DNA of 18,666 nt from the NCBI GenBank assembly GCA_002415025.1, contig DIBR01000032.1, positions 52,933 to 71,598 of the forward strand, written 5' to 3'. Position 1 is the first letter of the stretch. Each line of letters opens with the position of its first letter. The notes under the pieces are model-generated. The model saw nothing but the letters and a program-made list of their open reading frames with translations, was not told the origin of the DNA and did not search any database. Source of the stretch: Spongiibacteraceae bacterium UBA5047 (GTDB lineage Bacteria; Pseudomonadota; Gammaproteobacteria; Pseudomonadales; Spongiibacteraceae). This document shows positions 13,710 through 18,666 of the stretch, one piece after another. Both the position numbers and the translations under genes were made by a program.

Positions 13710-13910
13710 CTAGATCGCGGCGTAAAACGGTGTTTGGGGAGAGGCCTGAAGTTTGTACTCTTCAATGATTTCCCGCGCCAACGACTCGCAGCTGCCACAT
13801 TGGCTGGCAACGCCCAGCGACTTGCTGACCTGACGGAAATTGCGATCACCGTTCTCAAGTGCGCGGTGAATATCGCGATCTGTGACACCGTTGCAAATAC
13901 AGACGTACAT
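13710..13910 (-). CDS. bfd: Bacterioferritin-associated ferredoxin
   Basis: This 66-residue [2Fe-2S] protein has cysteines C4, C6, C38 and C41 in the C-x-C...C-x2-C pattern of Bfd. MYVCICNGVTDRDI at the start and SQCGSCESLA at the second pair are diagnostic. It reduces the haem of bacterioferritin so that ferric iron in the core can be mobilised when iron is short. In the cell it works with bfr, the next gene downstream on the same strand. A strong Fur box lies 39-57 bp upstream of its ATG, so expression should rise when iron is limiting, as known for Pseudomonas bfd. The short C-terminal tail after residue 55 is variable in the family. Confidence 0.97.
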   Translation of the reverse strand: MYVCICNGVTDRDIHRALENGDRNFRQVSKSLGVASQCGSCESLAREIIEEYKLQASPQTPFYAAI

Positions 13911-13948
13911 GGTAAAGCACCGACAAAGCTCTTTAAGTTAGAAGTAAT

Positions 13949-13967
13949 GATAATGAGAATGATTGTC
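13949..13967 (-). promoter_or_regulatory. Fur box upstream of bfd
   Basis: GATAATGAGAATGATTGTC matches the 19-bp Fur consensus GATAATGATAATCATTATC at 16 of 19 positions. It is 39 bp upstream of the bfd start, where bound Fe-Fur would block the promoter. Position and match make iron repression of bfd very likely. Confidence 0.87.
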
Positions 13968-14009
13968 AGTAGCAAGCCCGTCAAGATGAAATTGTTGTTA
14001 ATTTGAGCA

Positions 14010-14024
14010 ATAGTTTTTATCTAT
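14010..14024 (+). promoter_or_regulatory. OxyR-like motif upstream of the peroxiredoxin gene
   Basis: The 15-mer ATAGTTTTTATCTAT fits the OxyR half-site consensus ATAG-n-t-nnn-a-n-CTAT at every specified position. A second half-site at the expected 7-base spacing is not clear on either side. It lies 136 bp upstream of the peroxiredoxin ATG and 43 bp beyond the Fur box. OxyR control of a peroxiredoxin makes biological sense, but the site is only half convincing. Confidence 0.45.
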
Positions 14025-14041
14025 CGAAGATCGTCAAAATT

Positions 14042-14098
14042 CACCTGTGCCTGATTGCAGGTGGCGTGTATCATGCCTGCACGCTTTGCGTTAGCGTG
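14042..14098 (+). other. Two small hairpins in the peroxiredoxin leader
   Basis: CACCTG (14042-14047) pairs with CAGGTG (14058-14063), and CACGC (14080-14084) pairs with GCGTG (14094-14098). Neither is followed by a T-run, so they are not terminators. They would lie in the untranslated leader if transcription starts near the OxyR-like motif. A role in mRNA stability is possible, and chance pairing is not excluded. Confidence 0.3.
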
Positions 14099-14159
14099 AG
14101 CTGACGACAGGAAACTTTGAACCTAAACCATAGAAACTGATGCTGGAGGTTAGACAATC

Positions 14160-14762
14160 ATGGGTGTACTCGTAGGTAAACCTGCTCCCGACTTTACATG
14201 CGCTGCTGTGCTCGGCAACGGCGAAATTGTTGATGAATTTACACTGAGCGAAACCATTAAAGGCAAGTACGCGCTGATCTTCTTCTACCCGCTGGATTTC
14301 ACCTTTGTCTGCCCGTCCGAGCTGATCGCGCTGGATCACCGTGTGGCCAAGTTCAAGGAGCTGGGTGTTGAAGTCATCGGTGTCTCTATTGACTCGCAAT
14401 TTACCCACAACGCTTGGCGCAACACGCCGGTTGATAAAGGCGGTATCGGCCAGGTTGGCTACACACTGGCTGCTGACGTGCGCCATGACATCTGCCGTGC
14501 TTACGATGTTGAGTCTGCTGGCGGTGTTGCCTTCCGTGGCGCGTTCCTGATCGACGACAAGGGCGTTGTACGCTCACAGATCGTTAACGACCTGCCGCTT
14601 GGCCGTAACATCGATGAGCTGGTTCGTTTGGTTGACGCGCTGCAGTTCCACGAAGAGCACGGTGAAGTCTGTCCGGCTGGCTGGAACAAGGGCGACAAGG
14701 GTATGAATGCATCACCTGATGGTGTTGCCAGCTACCTGTCACAGAACGCCGACAAGCTGTAA
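14160..14762 (+). CDS. Typical 2-Cys peroxiredoxin (AhpC/Prx1 family)
   Basis: This 200-residue peroxiredoxin reduces hydrogen peroxide and organic peroxides. The peroxidatic C51 lies in DFTFVCPSE with T48 as its usual partner, and the resolving C171 is in GEVCPAGW, giving the typical two-cysteine dimer mechanism. A GGIG variant of the GGLG motif is present, but the C-terminal YF motif of sensitive eukaryotic enzymes is absent, so resistance to over-oxidation is expected. It is cytoplasmic. GGAGG lies upstream of the ATG. It is transcribed away from bfd, next to bfr/bfd as in Pseudomonas, which couples peroxide removal with iron storage and limits Fenton chemistry. No AhpF-like reductase is nearby, so thioredoxin is the likely reductant. 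Confidence 0.97.
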   Translation: MGVLVGKPAPDFTCAAVLGNGEIVDEFTLSETIKGKYALIFFYPLDFTFVCPSELIALDHRVAKFKELGVEVIGVSIDSQFTHNAWRNTPVDKGGIGQVGYTLAADVRHDICRAYDVESAGGVAFRGAFLIDDKGVVRSQIVNDLPLGRNIDELVRLVDALQFHEEHGEVCPAGWNKGDKGMNASPDGVASYLSQNADKL

Positions 14763-14770
14763 TTTCATTT

Positions 14771-14812
14771 CACGCACAAAAAAGGCCGCAACAGCGGCCT
14801 TTTTTGTGCGTG
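14771..14812. terminator. Bidirectional rho-independent terminator
   Basis: A perfect 19-bp stem, CACGCACAAAAAAGGCCGC (14771-14789), pairs with 14794-14812 around the loop AACA. The stem contains six A on one side and six T on the other, so the GC-rich core followed by a T-run works in both directions. It serves the peroxiredoxin gene and the convergent minus-strand gene ending at 14843. Confidence 0.95.
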
Positions 14813-14842
14813 GGCGTTTGATCATGCGGTCAGAAGGTAAGC

Positions 14843-15142
14843 CTAGAAGGCAAGTATTTGTGCGCCGATACCGCGTTTGAGGTTGTTGCGTAGCGGCAGC
14901 AGCAGGCAATTGCGGCCAAATTTGGCGTCGGCCCAGCCCAGTGCCCCTTCAATGGCCTGTTTGCGACTTCTGGCCAGCAGGCGGTGTGAGGTTGTGCCGT
15001 CTTTGTCTTTGCCGGCCAAGGGCTGATCAGGGTCGCGGAAGGAAATGATTGCGTGGAACTGGTCGCTGCGTTCACGCAATATCCGCACATGGCCAACCAT
15101 ATGGTCGTGCCGCGAGAGCCGGAAAAGATCGACAGTTACCAC
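14843..15142 (-). CDS. Hypothetical small protein
   Basis: I do not recognise this 99-residue protein. It is basic and soluble with no signal peptide or membrane helix. Its C-terminal half (RKQAIEGALGWADAKFGRNCLLLPLRNNL) looks like a helix followed by a strand. It starts with GTG, with GGAG seven bases upstream, and ends just before the bidirectional terminator, so it has the layout of a real gene. No other open frame explains the stretch between the peroxiredoxin and rnt genes. It lies 135 bp downstream of rnt on the same strand and could be read through from the pyrC-rnt unit. Confidence 0.6.
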   Translation of the reverse strand: MVTVDLFRLSRHDHMVGHVRILRERSDQFHAIISFRDPDQPLAGKDKDGTTSHRLLARSRKQAIEGALGWADAKFGRNCLLLPLRNNLKRGIGAQILAF

Positions 15143-15277
15143 GAAGGGACTCCTGATTATTCGCAGTGGCGCTTAGCCACAAGAATAGGTGATTTACCGG
15201 CGACTTGCGGGCGATATATCAGGTAATTTTGACGACTTAAGGCAAATTGTGTGAACTCTGCCGAATAAAAAGGCGGG

Positions 15278-15934
15278 TTACTCGTCGTCCGGCTCGGCTG
15301 GCCACTGCCAGCCGCCGAGGGCTTGCCAGCGATTGACAATGCTGCAAAACAGCCTGGCGGTCATTTCGGTGTCGTAAGCAGCGCTGTGGGCTTCGCGATT
15401 ATTGAAGCTCAGTCCTGCTGCATCACAGGCTTTGGCGAGCACTGTTTGCCCAAAGGCCAGCCCGGAAAGGCTCGCCGTGTCGATCACGGAAAAGGGGTGG
15501 AAGGGGTTGCGGCGAATATTGCCACGCTCGGCCCCGGCCAGAACAAAGCCCAAATCAAAATGCGCGTTGTGACCCACCAGAATGGCGCGGCTGCAGCCGG
15601 CATCTTTAACCTTCTGACGCACGGCTTTTAACAGCTCGCCAAACACGATCACTTCTTTTTTGGCATTGCGACCGGGGTGATCCGGGTCAATGCCGGTAAA
15701 CTCCAGCGCCGAGGGCTCCAGGTTGGCGCCGGGGAAGGGCTCAACCTGGTAGTCCAGTGTTTCGGTGAGAATCAGCTCACCCTCGTCATTAAAATCCACA
15801 AAACTCGCGGCAATTTCCAGTATCGCGTCGGTTCTGGATTGAAATCCGCCTGTTTCCACATCTATAACAACGGGTAGGAAACCGCGAAAGCGTGTAGCAA
15901 TAGGGAAGGGCTTATCGTCCAGTTCTTCACTCAT
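15278..15934 (-). CDS. rnt: Ribonuclease T
   Basis: This 218-residue protein is a DEDDh-family 3'-5' exoribonuclease that trims the 3' ends of tRNA and other stable RNAs and takes part in tRNA end turnover. The catalytic set is D25 and E27 (VIDVETGG), D127 (GHNAHFDLGF), H183 (NREAHSAAYD) and D188, each two residues later than the E. coli numbering I recall. The FRGFLPVVIDVETGGF start and the LSFNNREAHSAAYDT segment are diagnostic. Its ATG lies 8 bases inside the 3' end of pyrC, so the two are translationally coupled, and the pyrC-rnt pairing is as in Pseudomonas. Confidence 0.97.
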   Translation of the reverse strand: MSEELDDKPFPIATRFRGFLPVVIDVETGGFQSRTDAILEIAASFVDFNDEGELILTETLDYQVEPFPGANLEPSALEFTGIDPDHPGRNAKKEVIVFGELLKAVRQKVKDAGCSRAILVGHNAHFDLGFVLAGAERGNIRRNPFHPFSVIDTASLSGLAFGQTVLAKACDAAGLSFNNREAHSAAYDTEMTARLFCSIVNRWQALGGWQWPAEPDDE

Positions 15935-16994
15935 TGAGGACTGACCACTGGATTTGTTCTCCGCCGCGTAATGGGCTTAAAGGGCTTGTACCGAGCATGA
16001 TTTCTGTCGGCGCTATCCAGGGCTTTCTCTGGAGTGTAATGGTGTCGCTGTTGCGCGGCAGGCCGTAAAAATCCGGGCCGTAGAAGCTGGCAAAGGCTTC
16101 GAGCTTGTTGAGCGCTCCGGCGTGTTCAAAGGCTTCGGCGTAGAGCTCAATGGCCGCATGAGCGGTATAGCAGCCGGCGCAGCCACAGGCCGCTTCCTTT
16201 TTGTCGCGCGGGTGAGGGGCTGAATCGGTGCCGAGAAAAAACTTGGGCGAGCCGGATGTAGCCGCTTCCAACAGCGCCTGCTGATGACTGCCGCGCTTGA
16301 GTATGGGCAGGCAGTAATAGTGCGGGCGAATGCCACCAACCAGCATGTGGTTGCGGTTGTACAGAAGGTGGTGGGCGGTGATCGTGGCCGCGACCTGCTC
16401 GCTGGCGGCGGCAACAAACTGGGCGGCGTCGGCGGTGGTGATATGTTCGAGTACCAGCTTCAGGGCCGGAAACTGCTTGACCAGAGGGCTCAGGATGTCG
16501 TCGATAAAGCGTTTTTCACGGTCGAAAATATCGACACTGTCATGGGTCACGTCACCGTGAACCAACAATGGCAAGCCTTCTGCTTCCATTGCGGCCAACA
16601 CGGGTGCCAGCGCTTTGACATCAGTCACCCCTGAGTCGGAGTTGGTTGTTGCGCCTGCAGGGTACAATTTTGCCGCGTAAACAATTTCACTGGCAGCGGC
16701 GGCCTTGATCTCGGCTACCGAGGTGTTATCGGTCAGGTACAACACCATCAGGGGCTCTACCTGGCGGGGGTGCGACTGCATGGCATCGCAAATGCGGGCC
16801 CGATAGGCTTCGGCCTGCTTTACCGTGCAGATGGGCGGCGTCAGGTTGGGCATCACAATCGCCCGCCCCATATAGCGGCTCATATCGCGTGTTGTCTGTT
16901 CCAGCGAATCGCCGTCACGCAAGTGTACGTGCCAGTCATCCGGGCGTATGAGTGTCAGTTGGTCTTGCGTTTGGGGCTGCGTGTCTGCGGGCAT
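15927..16994 (-). CDS. pyrC: Dihydroorotase
   Basis: This is dihydroorotase of the short, E. coli PyrC-like class. It cyclises N-carbamoyl-L-aspartate to dihydroorotate in pyrimidine synthesis, using a two-zinc centre in a TIM barrel. In numbering from the ATG at 16994, H22 and H24 (DDWHVHLRDG) lie at the first strand. K109 (YAAKLYPAG) is the carboxylated lysine, H146 and H184 are further ligands, and D257 (LGTDSAPH) is the catalytic base. At 355 residues it is close to the usual length of about 348. An in-frame ATG at 17024 would add ten Arg/Gln-rich residues. Neither start has a good ribosome binding site, so I chose on length. Its stop overlaps the start of rnt. Confidence 0.95.
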   Translation of the reverse strand: MPADTQPQTQDQLTLIRPDDWHVHLRDGDSLEQTTRDMSRYMGRAIVMPNLTPPICTVKQAEAYRARICDAMQSHPRQVEPLMVLYLTDNTSVAEIKAAAASEIVYAAKLYPAGATTNSDSGVTDVKALAPVLAAMEAEGLPLLVHGDVTHDSVDIFDREKRFIDDILSPLVKQFPALKLVLEHITTADAAQFVAAASEQVAATITAHHLLYNRNHMLVGGIRPHYYCLPILKRGSHQQALLEAATSGSPKFFLGTDSAPHPRDKKEAACGCAGCYTAHAAIELYAEAFEHAGALNKLEAFASFYGPDFYGLPRNSDTITLQRKPWIAPTEIMLGTSPLSPLRGGEQIQWSVLNE

Positions 16995-17063
16995 GAGGCG
17001 GCGTTGTCGTGGCTGTGCGCGCATGCTACCGGATTCGGCGGTTTGATTAAAGCAAGCAAAACT

Positions 17064-17109
17064 CCCCCTGCGGTCGTGAATTCACTAAACTGAGTGGAAG
17101 CAGAGGGGG
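17064..17109 (+). promoter_or_regulatory. Hairpin that could mask the ribosome binding site of the next gene
   Basis: CCCCCTGC (17064-17071) can pair with GCA-G-AGGGGG (17100-17109), leaving one bulged base. The right arm contains the purine-rich ribosome binding site of the gene starting at 17116. Between them lies a perfect 10-bp palindrome, GTGAATTCAC (17076-17085), a possible protein-binding site in the divergent region shared with pyrC. Either function is inferred from symmetry only. Confidence 0.3.
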
Positions 17110-17115
17110 CGATAT

Positions 17116-17991
17116 ATGCGTCAAAGGGACATTGGCAGGGTATTTGGGCTGTTGCTTGCGGTGTTGGCGGGGTCGCTGCAGGCAAAAGACATTGTTTCTC
17201 AGGCGACGGGTGTCACCATCAAGCGCCCGGCAGGTTTTGCCGGCGAGTACGATGCTGATTTTGGTGGTTACCTGCTGCGCATGGGTGATATCCATCTGGG
17301 TCTGTTTGCCTGGTCTGCTTCGACGGTGCAGGATGCGGGCCTGGCGGTGTCCACTGCGCTGGAGCAGGCCGGCGTTCAGATCGACTACGATCATGAACCA
17401 TACTACGGCGAAAATGGCCTGTTTGAGCCTTACCGGGGGCGCTTTGAAAATCAGCCTGTTGCCTTGCATATTTGCGCGGTTGGCGGTGCTGACGGCAATG
17501 CTTTTGCGGCCGTAGCGATGGCGCCTGCTGCGCGCGAGGGTAGCGCGGATGAACTCAAGCGCCTCACCGAGTCGCTGTGCAAGGGGCTTGAGTGGACTAT
17601 CCCGACGGGCACGCAATGGGCGCGCCTGTTTTGGGGGCGGCGGCTGACGGCCTCAGGCTCGGTCAGTCATTCCAGTCAGGGCGGTGCCGGCGGGCATGGC
17701 TCCTACGCCAGTGGCTCCGATGAATACTACGATTTCTGCCGCAACGGCCAGTATGCCTACCGCCACAAAAGCGAATCGATGATGTCGATAGAGGGTATGT
17801 CGGCTTCCAATACCAACACCGACGCCCATAATGGCCAATGGTGGCTGGTGGTGGATATTGGCGGCAGGGCCACCATGCTGCTGGATGCTAGCGATGGTCG
17901 CAGCCTGGAGTTTTATACCCGCGAGCAGGGCGAGGGCGTTGCGATGGGCAATACCTACTTCTCTGTAAGCCAGAGCCCCCGATGTTACTGA
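17116..17991 (+). CDS. Exported protein of unknown function
   Basis: I do not recognise this 291-residue protein. It has a signal peptide (residues 1-23, cleavage likely after SLQA), so it is periplasmic or secreted. Two parts can be seen. Residues about 24-165 form an alpha/beta-like region ending in a helix with SADELKRLTESLCKG. Residues about 166-291 form a strand-rich region with DEYYDFCRNGQYAYRH, QWWLVVDIGG and a YF-x4-SPRC end. They are joined by a Gly/Ser-rich stretch (about 175-200). Cysteines C120, C155, C208 and C290 could form one disulphide in each part. AGAGGGGG precedes the ATG. In Pseudomonas the gene I recall between pyrC and argG is motY; this protein lacks the OmpA-like peptidoglycan-binding motif of MotY and is not its homologue by eye. 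Confidence 0.8.
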   Translation: MRQRDIGRVFGLLLAVLAGSLQAKDIVSQATGVTIKRPAGFAGEYDADFGGYLLRMGDIHLGLFAWSASTVQDAGLAVSTALEQAGVQIDYDHEPYYGENGLFEPYRGRFENQPVALHICAVGGADGNAFAAVAMAPAAREGSADELKRLTESLCKGLEWTIPTGTQWARLFWGRRLTASGSVSHSSQGGAGGHGSYASGSDEYYDFCRNGQYAYRHKSESMMSIEGMSASNTNTDAHNGQWWLVVDIGGRATMLLDASDGRSLEFYTREQGEGVAMGNTYFSVSQSPRCY

Positions 17992-17998
17992 GCCTGCC

Positions 17999-18028
17999 CT
18001 GTCACCCGCTGCCCGAATAGGGTAAAAT
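17999..18028 (+). promoter_or_regulatory. Possible sigma-70 promoter of argG
   Basis: CTGTCA (17999-18004) and TAAAAT (18023-18028) are separated by 18 bases and match the -35 and -10 consensus at four and five of six positions. Just after lies a small hairpin, CGCCCC (18031-18036) with GGGGCG (18046-18051), followed by CTTTT. It could be a weak terminator for the upstream gene or part of the argG leader. Confidence 0.35.
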
Positions 18029-18118
18029 TCCGCCCCTTTTTAGTCGGGGCGCTTTTAGCGGCGCTCAACGCGGTTGCAAACAATGCGGGATCGTACTCGC
18101 GATCTCTGGAGAGGCTTC

Positions 18119-18666
18119 ATGTCAGACATCAACAAAGTGGTACTCGCTTATTCCGGCGGCCTGGATACTTCTGTTATCGCCAAATGGCTGCAGGAAACCT
18201 ACAACTGCGAGGTTGTTACCTTTACCGCCGATATAGGTCAGGGCGAAGAAGTAGAACCCGCCCGCGCGAAAGCTCAGGCGCTGGGTATCAAGGAAATCTA
18301 CATTGACGATTTGCGTGAAGAATATGTACGCGACTTTGTGTATCCGATGTTCCGCGCCAACACAATTTACGAAGGGGAGTACCTGCTGGGTACCTCTATC
18401 GCTCGCCCCCTGATCGCCAAACGCCTCATTGAAATTGCCAACGAAACCGGCGCTGATGCGGTTTCCCACGGTGCTACCGGGAAAGGGAATGACCAAGTGC
18501 GTTTCGAGCTGGGTGCCTACGCGCTCAAGCCCGGCATTAAAGTCATTGCGCCCTGGCGCGAATGGGATTTGAACTCCCGTGAAAAATTGATGAAGTACTG
18601 CGAGCAGAACAACATCCCGGTGGATTTTGCCGGCCAGAAGAAAAAGTCGCCGTACTCCATGGATGC
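18119..18666 (+). CDS. argG: Argininosuccinate synthase, 5' part (cut by window end)
   Basis: The first 182 codons of argininosuccinate synthase, which joins citrulline and aspartate using ATP in arginine synthesis, are present. The ATP pyrophosphatase loop AYSGGLDTS lies at residues 10-18, followed by GEYLLGTSIARPLIAKR and SHGATGKGNDQVRFE, the citrulline/aspartate and ATP-contacting motifs. The family length is about 400, so roughly half lies beyond the window. GGAGAGG precedes the ATG. Its position beside the pyrC-rnt block agrees with Pseudomonas gene order. Confidence 0.98.
   Translation, partial: MSDINKVVLAYSGGLDTSVIAKWLQETYNCEVVTFTADIGQGEEVEPARAKAQALGIKEIYIDDLREEYVRDFVYPMFRANTIYEGEYLLGTSIARPLIAKRLIEIANETGADAVSHGATGKGNDQVRFELGAYALKPGIKVIAPWREWDLNSREKLMKYCEQNNIPVDFAGQKKKSPYSMD

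Noticed and set aside
13433..13984. Minus-strand open frame (183 codons) spanning bfd and the bfr start
   Set aside because: It overlaps bfd and the N-terminus of bfr in another frame; both are certain from cysteine and ferroxidase ligands. It also runs through the Fur box.

Overview
The window reads as chromosome of a free-living gammaproteobacterium related to Pseudomonas and the marine Cellvibrionales/Spongiibacterales. Two things point there. The right half carries bfr, bfd, a 2-Cys peroxiredoxin, rnt, pyrC and argG in the order I recall from Pseudomonas aeruginosa. Three convergent gene junctions also carry REP-type palindromes like those of gammaproteobacteria. Base composition is moderately GC-rich throughout, with no clear island boundary, tRNA, IS element or CRISPR array.

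Left part (about 1-12,910) is an accessory, apparently catabolic region. It opens with a tightly coupled operon of a SnoaL-like protein and two short-chain dehydrogenases (69-2078). Next come a convergent PaaI-type thioesterase (2266-2727), a small outer-membrane beta-barrel protein (2933-3604) and a lipidated PQQ-dependent quinohaemoprotein alcohol dehydrogenase (3736-5844). A TonB-dependent receptor (5947-8604, minus) then diverges from a five-gene run: TetR regulator, molybdopterin oxidoreductase, second SnoaL-like protein, four-helix membrane protein and ABM-domain protein (8707-12909). Strong palindromes between receptor and regulator (8637-8666) look like the TetR operator. A plausible reading is uptake of a hydrophobic substrate by the receptor, periplasmic alcohol oxidation by the PQQ enzyme, and cytoplasmic redox and hydration steps by the SDRs, molybdoenzyme and SnoaL proteins. 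The substrate cannot be read from the sequence.

Right part (13,114-18,666) is conserved housekeeping and iron/oxidative-stress DNA. Bacterioferritin and its ferredoxin Bfd (iron storage and release) are on the minus strand. The peroxiredoxin diverges from bfd. Their shared intergenic region holds a strong Fur box on the bfd side and a sequence matching the OxyR half-site consensus on the peroxiredoxin side. A small unknown protein, RNase T and dihydroorotase follow on the minus strand, with pyrC and rnt overlapping by 8 bp. A secreted protein of unknown function then sits where I recall motY in Pseudomonas, followed by the 5' part of argG, cut by the window end.

The most interesting items are the orphan molybdoenzyme/TonB receptor/TetR locus with its operator, the paired REP elements confined to convergent junctions, and the back-to-back Fur/OxyR control region.
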